Shown here piece by piece: positions 6,821 to 13,348 of a stretch of DNA of 19,670 bases. The notes under the pieces are model-generated. The model saw only the letters and a list, made by a program, of their open reading frames with translations. It was not told the origin of the DNA and ran no database searches. This DNA comes from JBFKQC01 sp041627895 (GTDB taxonomy: Bacteria > Pseudomonadota > Alphaproteobacteria > Rhodobacterales > Rhodobacteraceae), in NCBI GenBank assembly GCA_041627895.1, contig JBFKQC010000072.1, forward strand, positions 1 to 19,670. The letters are read 5' to 3'. Each line of letters starts with the position of its first letter. Positions within the stretch are counted from its first letter, which is position 1. Both the position numbers and the translations under genes were made by a program.

Positions 6821-8038
6821 ATGCCGACCGAACGCGTGACCTTCACCGGCCATGACGGCAGCCAGCTTGCCGCGCGTGTGGACCTGCCCGACGGCCCGCA
6901 CCTGGGCACCGCGCTACTCGCGCATTGTTTCACTTGCGGCAAGGACATTCCAGCGGCCCGCCGGATCGCCGGGCGGCTTTCCGCCATGGGCCTTGCCGTG
7001 ATGCGGTTCGACTTCACCGGGCTCGGCCACAGCGAGGGCGAGTTCGAGAACACCTCGTTCACCTCGAACGTGGCCGATCTGACCGCGGCGGCGGCCTATC
7101 TCGAGAGCCGCGGTATGGCGCCGGGGCTTCTGATCGGGCATTCGCTGGGCGGCGCGGCGGTCTTGCGCGCCGCCGGGACGATGCCCAGCGTCAAGGCAGT
7201 GGTGACCATCGGCGCGCCGTTCGACCCCGGGCACGTGACGCACAACTTCGCCGATGCCCTGCCCGAGATCACTGAGAAGGGCGCCGCCGAAGTGAACCTG
7301 GGCGGGCGGCCGTTCCGGATCGGGCGGGGCTTTTTCGAGGATGTCCGCGCCGAGATGCTGGCACCGGCCATCGGCAAGCTGAAACGCGCGCTGCTGGTCA
7401 TGCACGCGCCGCGGGACCAGATCGTCAGCGTCGAGAATGCAACGCAGATCTTCCTCGCCGCGAAGCATCCGAAAAGCTTCGTGACGCTCGACGACGCCGA
7501 CCACCTGATCAGCCGCCCTGAGGATGCCGAGTACGCCGCCGAGGTCATCGCCGCCTGGGCGACGCGCTATCTGGAAATCCGCGCCCCGGCGCCGCCGCCG
7601 GGCGTACCCGAGGGCATCGTGCGCGTCGCCGAGGCCGATCCCGCGGGCTTTCTGCAGGACATCGTCCACGGGCCGGCGCATCACGCCGTCGCCGACGAGC
7701 CGCTGGCCTATGGCGGCACCAACCGCGGCATGTCGCCCTACGGGTTCCTGTCGGCCGGACTGGGGGCCTGCACCTCGATGACGATAAGGATGTATGCCCG
7801 CCGCAAGGGCTGGCCGCTGGATCACGTCAGCGTCGACGTGACCCATGACAAGGTGCACGCCCAGGACGCCGAGACCAATGGCGGCGGGCAGAAGATCGAC
7901 AGCTTCCACCGCGCGATCACGCTCGAGGGCGCGCTCGATGCCGAGCAGCGCAGCCGGCTTCTGGAGATCGCCGACAAATGCCCGGTGCACCGCACGCTGG
8001 AGGCCCGCTCGAAGATCACGACGGCGCTTGCCGGGTAG
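6821..8038 (+). CDS. Bifunctional alpha/beta hydrolase - OsmC family protein
   Basis: A 405-aa cytoplasmic two-domain protein. Residues 1 to about 255 are an alpha/beta hydrolase: HCFTCGKD near 35, nucleophile elbow GHSLGG (106-111, Ser108), acid Asp199 in HAPRDQIV, and His228 in DADHL. Residues about 270-405 are an OsmC/Ohr-like domain: YGGTNRGMSPYGFL, Cys317 in GACTSMT, and Cys387 in DKCPVH, the usual peroxidatic/resolving pair. OsmC domains reduce organic hydroperoxides with thiols, and the hydrolase may release or prepare a substrate. This fusion is a known architecture. ATG 6821 is chosen because the hydrolase fold starts there; the open frame extends upstream to 5819 only because GC-rich DNA lacks stops. 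It converges on the YdcZ-like gene. Confidence 0.92.
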   Translation: MPTERVTFTGHDGSQLAARVDLPDGPHLGTALLAHCFTCGKDIPAARRIAGRLSAMGLAVMRFDFTGLGHSEGEFENTSFTSNVADLTAAAAYLESRGMAPGLLIGHSLGGAAVLRAAGTMPSVKAVVTIGAPFDPGHVTHNFADALPEITEKGAAEVNLGGRPFRIGRGFFEDVRAEMLAPAIGKLKRALLVMHAPRDQIVSVENATQIFLAAKHPKSFVTLDDADHLISRPEDAEYAAEVIAAWATRYLEIRAPAPPPGVPEGIVRVAEADPAGFLQDIVHGPAHHAVADEPLAYGGTNRGMSPYGFLSAGLGACTSMTIRMYARRKGWPLDHVSVDVTHDKVHAQDAETNGGGQKIDSFHRAITLEGALDAEQRSRLLEIADKCPVHRTLEARSKITTALAG

Positions 8039-8098
8039 CGCCAGAGGCCGCGATTTGGCGCGTCGTTCTCGGGTCGGCTCCGCGGCCCAGCGGCGCGC

Positions 8099-8542
8099 TC
8101 AGCGGAAAGTCACCAGCCAGACGCCCGCGACCACCATCGCCGCGCCTACGACCTTGCCGAGCGAGAGCGGCGTCTCGGGCGTGCCGAACAGGCCGAACTG
8201 GCCGAACACGATCGCCGCCAGAACCTGCCCCGCGACCAGAAGCACGAAGAAGGCGCCGATCCCGATCCGCGGCACCAGATAGGACGAGCCGATGATCATG
8301 CCCGCGCTCAGCACACCGGCCACCAGCAGATGCGCCGGCAGCGTCGCGATCCGGGCGAAGTCGGCGCCGCGGCTGCCGGTCGCCAGCGCGATCGCGACCG
8401 AGCTCGCGAAGGCGATGGCGAAGAACGGCACGTTCGCCATCGGCGCCGAATTCAGCAGCCGGGCGGTCTGGGTGATCATCGGCAGATAGATCGAAATGAT
8501 GGCGCCCACGGCCATCGCCATCAGGATCATGGTCGGCGTCAT
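8099..8542 (-). CDS. DMT-superfamily YdcZ-type membrane protein (DUF606)
   Basis: A 147-aa integral membrane protein with about five hydrophobic helices. It begins MTPTMILMAMAVGAIISIYLPM and has NSAPMANVPFFAIAFASSV, LVAGVLSAGMIIGSSYLVPRIG, FFVLLVAGQVLAAIVFGQFGLFG and a closing helix AAMVVAGVWLVTF. This is the half-size DMT fold of the YdcZ/DUF606 family, which usually pairs as dimers; substrates are unknown. AGGGA lies 8 bases before ATG 8542. Its start is 69 bp from a nine-copy 8-bp tandem repeat that lies in its leader or promoter, so its expression may vary with repeat number. It converges with the hydrolase-OsmC gene across a 60-bp gap. Confidence 0.85.
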   Translation of the reverse strand: MTPTMILMAMAVGAIISIYLPMITQTARLLNSAPMANVPFFAIAFASSVAIALATGSRGADFARIATLPAHLLVAGVLSAGMIIGSSYLVPRIGIGAFFVLLVAGQVLAAIVFGQFGLFGTPETPLSLGKVVGAAMVVAGVWLVTFR

Positions 8543-8872
8543 GGGTTCAGTCCCTGCGTTTCACCGCCAGGAATTGCGGGCGGAACCTGGCGCCCTGTCA
8601 ATTCCGGTGTCCCGGATAACCGGATAGCCGGATAGCCGGATAGCCGGATAGCCGGATAGCCGGATAGCCGGATAGCCGGATAAAAGGACAGCGATAACAC
8701 TCTGATGTCAAATGGTTTTGGAAAGAATCGCTGCATCTTCCCGCCGTCTTCCCGATCACGTCCCGGCGCAGGGCCACGGCACATGGGTGCCGCTTTTGCG
8801 CCCCCGGCGGCAGGTGCCTGGCCGCCGCCTCCGGCCATCCCGCGCCGCGCCGCCCCTGCCCGAAACGGCCGG
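8543..8872. other. 330-bp gene-free region: ydcZ-like leader, tandem repeat, possible promoter
   Basis: No supported gene lies here. The part near the YdcZ-like gene can form competing stems: gccagg/cctggc (8566-8571 with 8586-8591) and ggaattg/caattcc (8570-8576 with 8599-8605), which overlap. The tandem repeat follows (8612-8683). On the minus strand a perfect -35 hexamer TTGACA sits at 8706-8711, inside the most AT-rich part. A -10 at normal spacing would be about 8683-8689 (weak match), which would put the repeat in the transcribed leader. The rest, to 8872, holds only short GC-rich stems such as cggcac/gtgccg. Confidence 0.5.
8612..8683. repeat. Tandem repeat: nine 8-bp units of CCGGATAG
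   Basis: Nine contiguous 8-bp units. The first (8612-8619) and last (8676-8683) read ccggataa; the seven between are identical ccggatag. The tract is 72 bp, with no spacers and no coding role. Unit length 8 is not a multiple of 3, so it is unlikely to be inside a gene. It lies 70 bp upstream of the YdcZ-like start on the minus strand, where slippage would change leader length or promoter geometry. Confidence 0.97.
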
Positions 8873-9283
8873 TCAGGTACGCCGGTACCGCGTGCTCAGC
8901 ACCTGGTCCTTGCGCGGCCCGGCAACGGTCCATTGGGTCGACCAAACCGGCCAGCCGCCGAAGTCGTACCGCACGAGGTAGAGGTCCGGCGCGCAGTCAT
9001 GGCGCGCCTCGGCCACGGTGCCGGAGGGGTCGAAGCGGTGAAACGGGCGCCCGTCGGCGAAGAACACCGCAACCAGCGCACCCTCGTCCCGCCACACGTG
9101 GCTTTGCGCCGCGGTCAGCGGCGGCTGGCCCGGCAGCCGCAGCACCCCCTCTTCGCGATAGACCAGCGCGCCGCCCTCGGGCCGGAACGCGGCCCGGCCG
9201 TCAAGCCGGCCGACGCGCCCCGCCAGCCGGTCGTCGATGACCCGCGACAGCCGCCACTCGCCTTCGAAGTCCGAAAGTCTCAC
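8873..9283 (-). CDS. DUF6314 family protein
   Basis: A 136-aa protein without signal peptide, strand-rich, resembling the DUF6314 family common in Rhodobacteraceae. It starts RLSDFEGEWRLSR, continues with GRLDGRAAFRPEGGALVYREEG, VFFADGRPFHRFD and HDCAPDLYLVRYDF, and ends with a WSTQWTVAGPRKDQ motif. The pattern suggests a small beta-barrel, lipocalin-like ligand binder; its function is unknown. GTG 9283 is chosen because it overlaps the upstream stop as GTGA and because homology-like sequence begins immediately. Longer in-frame starts would run through the upstream gene in another frame. Translational coupling with the secreted protein at 9280-9615 suggests linked roles. Confidence 0.75.
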   Translation of the reverse strand: MRLSDFEGEWRLSRVIDDRLAGRVGRLDGRAAFRPEGGALVYREEGVLRLPGQPPLTAAQSHVWRDEGALVAVFFADGRPFHRFDPSGTVAEARHDCAPDLYLVRYDFGGWPVWSTQWTVAGPRKDQVLSTRYRRT

Positions 9284-9615
9284 TCGGCGTAGCGCCCCTC
9301 GGTCGCCTCGCCGCTCTCTCCGACGAAGCGCAGCGCGCCGGTCCCGTCCTCGCGCTCCATCGCATAGGAGGCCCGGTCCTCGGCCGGCGGCCATTGCGAG
9401 CAATAGGCATCGCCGCGGACCTCCCAGCGGCCCCAGCTTGGCCGGCCGGCGTCGTACAGCGTGCCGCCCGAGGCGAGGAATTCCTGTCGGGCCGCCTGAT
9501 GGACCAGCACGCGCCCGGTCAATGCCGCGGCGTTCTCGGCGCCGGTCATCGCCGTCCAGTCGGCCAGCGCCGGACCGGCCGCCAGAACCGCAGGTATCGC
9601 GACCCATCTTCGCAT
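9280..9615 (-). CDS. Small secreted hypothetical protein
   Basis: A 111-aa protein with a clear signal peptide (MRRWVAIPAVLAAGPALA, cut before DWT). The mature part has AALTGRVLVHQ, LYDAGRPSWGRWEVRGDAYCSQWPP and a C-terminal LRFVGESGEATEGRY stretch. This loosely resembles small DUF995-like secreted beta proteins with a WRIxxDxYCSxWPP signature, but the family is not certain. Only one mature cysteine is present. ATG 9615 is chosen from a GGGAGG 9 bases upstream and the signal peptide; an ATG at 9699 would only add a meaningless leader. Its stop overlaps the GTG of the DUF6314 gene by 4 bp. It is divergent from purB across an 82-bp gap. Confidence 0.72.
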   Translation of the reverse strand: MRRWVAIPAVLAAGPALADWTAMTGAENAAALTGRVLVHQAARQEFLASGGTLYDAGRPSWGRWEVRGDAYCSQWPPAEDRASYAMEREDGTGALRFVGESGEATEGRYAE

Positions 9616-9697
9616 CGTCCCGGGCCTCCCTTGCTGCCTGTCGGGGCGCAGTCTAAGACCCGCCCGGACGTCCCCGCAATTCGAAAAGGCCGAGCGC

Positions 9698-11005
9698 ATG
9701 ATCCCCCGCTACTCCCGCCCCGAGATGGTCGCCATCTGGTCGCCCGAGACCAAGTTCCGCATCTGGTACGAGATCGAGGCCCATGCCTGCGACGCGATGG
9801 CGGACCTGGGCGTGATCCCGAAGGCGAACGCACAGGCGGTCTGGAAAGCCAGGGACGTCGAGTTCGACGTCGCGCGGATCGACGAGATCGAGGCGGTGAC
9901 CAGGCACGACGTGATCGCGTTCCTCACGCACCTGGCCGAGATCGTCGGCAGCGAAGAGGCCCGCTTCGTGCACCAGGGCATGACGTCGTCGGACGTACTG
10001 GACACCTGCTTCAACATCCAGCTCACCCGCGCCGCTGACATCCTGATCGCCGATCTCGAGGCGCTACTGGCGGCGCTGAAGCGGCGCGCGTACCAGCACA
10101 AGGACGACGTGAGGATCGGCCGCAGCCACGGCATCCACGCCGAACCCACCACGATGGGGCTGACCCTGGCGCGGTTCTACGCCGAGATGGACCGCAACCT
10201 GAGCCGCATGAGGATCGCTCGGCAAGAGATTGCAACCGGGGCGATTTCCGGCGCCGTGGGGACCTTTGCCAACATCGACCCGCGGGTCGAGGCGCATGTC
10301 TGCGAGCGGCTCGGGCTGTTGCCCGAGCCGATCAGCACGCAGGTGATCCCGCGCGACCGGCACGCGGCGTTCTTCGCCGCGCTCGGGGTGGTGGCGTCGT
10401 CGGTCGAGAACATCGCCGTCGAGATTCGCCACATGCAGCGGACCGAAGTGCTGGAGGCCGAGGAATTCTTCTCGAAGGGCCAGAAGGGCTCGAGCGCGAT
10501 GCCGCACAAGCGCAACCCGGTGCTGACCGAGAACCTCACCGGGCTGGCGCGGCTGGTGCGCGGCATGGTGGTGCCGGCGCTGGAGAACGTGGCGCTTTGG
10601 CACGAACGCGATATCAGCCATTCCAGCGTCGAGCGCAACATCGGCCCCGATGCCACCGTGACGCTGGATTTCGCCCTGGCCCGCCTGACCGAGGTGATCG
10701 ACAAGCTGGTCGTGTATCCCGAAAACATGCTGAACAATCTCAACAGGTTCCGCGGCCTCGTTCATTCGCAGCGCGTGCTGCTGGCGCTGACGCAGAAGGG
10801 CCTGAGCCGCGAGGATGCCTATCGGCTGGTGCAACGCAACGCGATGAAGGTCTGGGAGCAGGGCGCCGATTTCATGGCCGAGCTCAAGGCCGACGCCGAG
10901 GTGACCGCGGCGCTGAGCGATGCCGAGATCGAGGAGAAATTCGACCTCGGCTATCACACCAAGCATGTCGACACGATCTTCGCCCGGGTGTTCGGCGACG
11001 GCTGA
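9698..11005 (+). CDS. purB: Adenylosuccinate lyase
   Basis: Cytoplasmic enzyme of purine synthesis, 435 aa, normal length for the short bacterial form. It removes fumarate from SAICAR (to AICAR) and from adenylosuccinate (to AMP), and works as a homotetramer. Family marks are all present: MTSSDVLDT (95-103), GRSHGIHAEPTT with His144 and His147 of the active site, and the fumarase/lyase signature GSSAMPHKRNP (264-274), where Ser265 lies on the mobile catalytic loop. RDISHSSVERN follows near 304. An AAAGG stands about 8 bases before ATG 9698. It is divergent from the small secreted gene; two secreted-protein genes follow on the same strand, the first with its own promoter. Confidence 0.97.
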   Translation: MIPRYSRPEMVAIWSPETKFRIWYEIEAHACDAMADLGVIPKANAQAVWKARDVEFDVARIDEIEAVTRHDVIAFLTHLAEIVGSEEARFVHQGMTSSDVLDTCFNIQLTRAADILIADLEALLAALKRRAYQHKDDVRIGRSHGIHAEPTTMGLTLARFYAEMDRNLSRMRIARQEIATGAISGAVGTFANIDPRVEAHVCERLGLLPEPISTQVIPRDRHAAFFAALGVVASSVENIAVEIRHMQRTEVLEAEEFFSKGQKGSSAMPHKRNPVLTENLTGLARLVRGMVVPALENVALWHERDISHSSVERNIGPDATVTLDFALARLTEVIDKLVVYPENMLNNLNRFRGLVHSQRVLLALTQKGLSREDAYRLVQRNAMKVWEQGADFMAELKADAEVTAALSDAEIEEKFDLGYHTKHVDTIFARVFGDG

Positions 11006-11024
11006 GCCGCGCGCGGGTTCCGTT

Positions 11025-11052
11025 TTGACCTCGGGCAGAACCGTGCTAGGCT
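11025..11052 (+). promoter_or_regulatory. Sigma-70-like promoter before small secreted gene
   Basis: TTGACC (11025-11030), a 16-base spacer, then TAGGCT (11047-11052). This is a good vegetative promoter for this group and would start transcription near 11059, ten bases before the GGGAGG ribosome site of the 56-aa gene. It indicates that the small gene is transcribed independently of purB. Confidence 0.6.
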
Positions 11053-11080
11053 TTCGTCCAGTCGCAACGGGAGGACCGAG

Positions 11081-11251
11081 ATGAAGATCAGAACCGCGCT
11101 TGTCGCCGCGATCCTCGCCGCCGCCCCGACCCTGGCGCTGGCCGGTGGAGGCTGCAATTGGGGCAGCCATTCGGAACAGGCGATGAGCTGCGCCGACGGG
11201 CTGACCTGGGACGAGAAGACCGGCACCTGCGTCGAGATCGTCTCGGGCTGA
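11081..11251 (+). CDS. Small secreted cysteine-motif protein (56 aa)
   Basis: A very small exported protein. The signal peptide covers about residues 1-21 (MKIRTALVAAILAAAPTLALA); the mature part is only about 35 residues and holds three cysteines (25, 37, 50). Its core CADGLTWDEKTGTC (37-50) matches, with the same 12-residue spacing between cysteines, the CKNGMVWSESLERC segment of the next gene product, so the two share a mini-domain. The pattern is reminiscent of small chitin-binding-like disulfide modules, but no ligand can be claimed. GGGAGG ends 6 bases before ATG, and a strong promoter lies upstream, so expression is well supported. The odd third cysteine could be free or link to a partner. 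Confidence 0.82.
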   Translation: MKIRTALVAAILAAAPTLALAGGGCNWGSHSEQAMSCADGLTWDEKTGTCVEIVSG

Positions 11252-11260
11252 GACACCACT

Positions 11261-11281
11261 CTGGAAACGGGCCGTTTCCGG
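11261..11281 (+). terminator. Stem-loop after the 56-aa gene
   Basis: ggaaac (11263-11268) pairs with gtttcc (11274-11279), extended by a C-G and a G-U pair on the outside, 9 bases after the stop codon. There is no T tract, so termination would be weak or factor-dependent. Confidence 0.45.
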
Positions 11282-11412
11282 AATCAGGGCTGCCGTCCCG
11301 CAACGGGCGGCGGCCTTGCGTTTGCCGGGTGCCGCCGCGATACACGCATTTTTGATGGCCGCTTGCGGGGGCGCGCCATGTTATCATGTGTCGAACGAAC
11401 GGGAGACGACCT

Positions 11413-11946
11413 ATGCGCCGCTTGCTTCTGAGCGCCGTCCTGTGCCTGCCCACCGCCGCCCTTGCCGTCGGCAGCGGCGACAGCAGCCCGCCCACGCCGA
11501 CCAGCACCACCGAGACCTGCAAGAACGGCATGGTCTGGTCCGAATCGCTGGAACGCTGCGTCTTGCCGCAATCCGGCAGCCTGACCGACGACGAGCTTTA
11601 CCGTGCCGCGCGCGAGTTCGCCTATGCCGGGCAATACGGGAACACGCTGGCGGTGCTGGCGGCGATGTCCGACCCGGACGACGACCGGGTGCTGACGTAT
11701 ATGGGTTTCGTGCACCGCCGGACCGGCGACGTGGCGCTGGGCAACGCCTTTTACCGCCAGGCCATCGCGAAGAACCCCGGCAACCTGTTGGCGCGGTCCT
11801 ACATGGGCCAGGGCTTCGTCGAGGCCGGCGATCTGGCCGCGGCGCGGGCCGAGCTGACCGAGATCCGGATGCGCGGCGGGCGCGGCACCTGGGCCGAGAC
11901 CGCGCTGGCCACCGCGATCGCGACCGGGCGCGCCAGTGTCTCCTGA
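11413..11946 (+). CDS. Secreted TPR-like protein with N-terminal cysteine mini-motif
   Basis: A 177-aa exported protein. A signal peptide (about 1-19, ending TAALA) is followed by a Pro/Ser/Thr-rich linker. Next comes the two-cysteine motif CKNGMVWSESLERC (36-49), shared in spacing and key residues (C, G, W, E, C) with the 56-aa protein upstream. From about residue 57 it is helical with TPR-like pairs: ELYRAAREFAYAGQY, VLTYMGFVHRRTGDVALGNAFYRQAIAKNPGN and ARSYMGQGFVEAGDLAAARAEL. It is probably a periplasmic protein-binding scaffold. ATG 11413 is chosen because GGAG lies 8 bases upstream and the signal peptide begins there; an earlier in-frame ATG at 11386 lacks both. A TATCAT (11382-11387) could be its -10 box, though no matching -35 is convincing. 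It ends at a T-tract terminator. Confidence 0.85.
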   Translation: MRRLLLSAVLCLPTAALAVGSGDSSPPTPTSTTETCKNGMVWSESLERCVLPQSGSLTDDELYRAAREFAYAGQYGNTLAVLAAMSDPDDDRVLTYMGFVHRRTGDVALGNAFYRQAIAKNPGNLLARSYMGQGFVEAGDLAAARAELTEIRMRGGRGTWAETALATAIATGRASVS

Positions 11947-11955
11947 CCCGACCCG

Positions 11956-11998
11956 CCGGGCGGACCGGAACCGCCCGGCCCCCGCGGCCGGGCTTTTT
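11956..11998 (+). terminator. Rho-independent terminator with a competing upstream hairpin
   Basis: gcccggcc (11973-11980) pairs perfectly with ggccgggc (11986-11993) around a 5-base loop, followed by five T (11994-11998): a standard intrinsic terminator just after the TPR gene. The left arm overlaps ccgcccgg (11971-11978), which can instead pair with ccgggcgg (11956-11963), so two structures exclude each other. A further small stem, cccgcc/ggcggg, lies at 12003-12017. Confidence 0.8.
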
Positions 11999-12084
11999 CA
12001 TGCCCGCCGCCGGCGGGATAGGCGATCGTTAACCCCTTTCTGCAAGGTTGCGACGGAGCGATTCAGCGAACGAGGCCGCGCCCG

Positions 12085-13143
12085 GTGCCAAACGATCTGT
12101 CCGCCATGCCCCTTGCCGCCGGCACCGCCGCGCCGCCGCTGCCCGCACGCCTGAGCCGGCGGCAGAAGGCCGCCATCGTCGTGCGGCTCCTGCGCGCCGA
12201 GGGGATCGACATCTCGCTTGCCGACCTGCCCGACGACCTGCAGATCGCGCTGACCGAGGCGATGAACGCGATGCGCTATATCGACCGCGCCACGCTGCAC
12301 GCGGTGGTGACCGAGTTCGTCGACGAACTCGATTCGGTGGGCCTCGCCTTTCCGCCCGACATGTCGCGCACGCTTGGCGTGCTGGACGGCACGATCAGCC
12401 ACTCCGCGGCGGCGCGGCTGCGCAGCGAGGCGGGGCTCGGGCAAAGCTCGGACCCGTGGGAGCGGATCACCGAGATGGAGGCCGAGCGCCTGTTGCCGAT
12501 CCTCGAGCAGGAGAGCACCGAGATCGCCGCCGTGATGCTGTCGAAGCTGAAGGTCTCGAAATCGGCGGAATTGCTGGGGATGCTGCCCGGCGAACGCGCC
12601 CGGCGGATCACCTATGCCGTGTCGCAGACGGGTGCGATCGCGCCGGCCACCGTGATCAAGATCGGCGAGGCGCTGGCCGCGCAGCTCGAGGCGGCGGTGC
12701 CCAAGGCCTTCGACGAGGGGCCGGTGCAGCGGGTGGGCGCGATCCTGAACTTCTCGGCCGCGGCGACCCGCGACGAGGTGCTGGGCGGGCTCGACGAGGC
12801 CGACAAGGCCTTTGCCGAGGAGGTGCGCAAGGCGATCTTCACCTTCGCGAACATCCCCACCCGGATCGACCCGCGCGACGTGCCGAAGATCACCCGCGAC
12901 GTGGACGCGGCCGTGCTGATCACCGCGCTCGCCGCCGCGGGGACGGCGGCGGCCACCGGCGATGCCGCGGAATTCGTCCTCGCCAACATGTCGCAGCGCA
13001 TGGCGGCGCAACTGCGCGACGAGATCGAGGCGCTCGGCAAGGTCAAGGACAAGGACGGCGAGGCGGCGATGAGCGCGGTGGTGGCCACGATACGCGACCT
13101 GGAGGCCGCGGGCGAAATCATGCTGATCGCCGAAGAGGAATAG
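12085..13143 (+). CDS. fliG: Flagellar motor switch protein FliG
   Basis: Rotor protein of the flagellar C-ring, 352 aa, normal length; it transmits stator torque and switching. The N-terminal domain starts about residue 24 (SRRQKAAIVVRLLRAEG). In the middle domain the usual EHPQ motif is replaced by ESTE (143-146) in LLPILEQESTEIAAVMLSKL. The C-terminal domain includes IFTFANI (251-257), IDPRDVPKITRDVD and NMSQRMAAQLRDEIEALGKVK (311 on), which align with the torque-helix region of other FliG proteins. The divergent motif is, as far as I recall, typical of Rhodobacteraceae FliG. The start is GTG 12085, nine bases after GAGG; ATG at codon 8 is an alternative. No other flagellar gene is in the window. 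TTAACC (12029-12034) upstream resembles a CtrA half-site. Confidence 0.9.
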   Translation: MPNDLSAMPLAAGTAAPPLPARLSRRQKAAIVVRLLRAEGIDISLADLPDDLQIALTEAMNAMRYIDRATLHAVVTEFVDELDSVGLAFPPDMSRTLGVLDGTISHSAAARLRSEAGLGQSSDPWERITEMEAERLLPILEQESTEIAAVMLSKLKVSKSAELLGMLPGERARRITYAVSQTGAIAPATVIKIGEALAAQLEAAVPKAFDEGPVQRVGAILNFSAAATRDEVLGGLDEADKAFAEEVRKAIFTFANIPTRIDPRDVPKITRDVDAAVLITALAAAGTAAATGDAAEFVLANMSQRMAAQLRDEIEALGKVKDKDGEAAMSAVVATIRDLEAAGEIMLIAEEE

Positions 13144-13157
13144 GTGGCGCGGCGCGG

Positions 13158-13248
13158 GCGGCCCGTCGACGGGCCGCGCACGCCGCCGCCGGCCGCGGCG
13201 CCGGGCAAGGCCTTGCGAAAGGCCTTGCAGACGCCCTTCGAAGGGCGT
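13158..13248. repeat. Cluster of perfect palindromes between fliG and the nitrile hydratase operon
   Basis: Within 91 bp there are a 20-bp perfect palindrome (13158-13177, centre gtcgac), a 12-bp one gcaaggccttgc (13205-13216), and an 18-bp one (13231-13248, centre ttcgaa). The decamer aaggccttgc occurs twice (13207-13216 and 13219-13228). The remaining gene-free DNA from 13144 to 13348 is GC-rich with no supported gene. The stems may terminate fliG transcription, form an extragenic palindromic element, or bind a dimeric protein. Confidence 0.75.
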
Positions 13249-13312
13249 GCTTGCGGCGGGCGGGAGGGCGGCGGCATCGCGGGACCTGCCCGGCATGGCG
13301 ACCGGCGCGGTC

Positions 13313-13341
13313 TGGACGCCGCCAATGCCCGGGCGTAACCT
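13313..13341 (+). promoter_or_regulatory. Possible promoter of the nitrile hydratase operon, leaderless
   Basis: TGGACG (13313-13318), 17-base spacer, TAACCT (13336-13341). Transcription would begin at about 13348-13349, at the ATG itself. That fits the absence of any Shine-Dalgarno before ATG 13349 and suggests a leaderless message. Confidence 0.38.
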
Positions 13342-13348
13342 CGCGCAC

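Noticed and set aside
8612..8683. CRISPR array
   Set aside because: The 8-bp units are contiguous with no unique spacers and no cas genes nearby; it is a simple tandem repeat.
8539..8945. Minus-strand open frames through the tandem repeat giving RLSGYPAI-type repeats
   Set aside because: The repeat is read in shifting frames, no ribosome site or signal is visible, and the flanking translation lacks protein character.
13247..13348. Earlier start for the nitrile hydratase N-half gene
   Set aside because: It would run through an 18-bp palindrome and GC-rich noncoding sequence with no similarity; ATG 13349 fits the candidate promoter.
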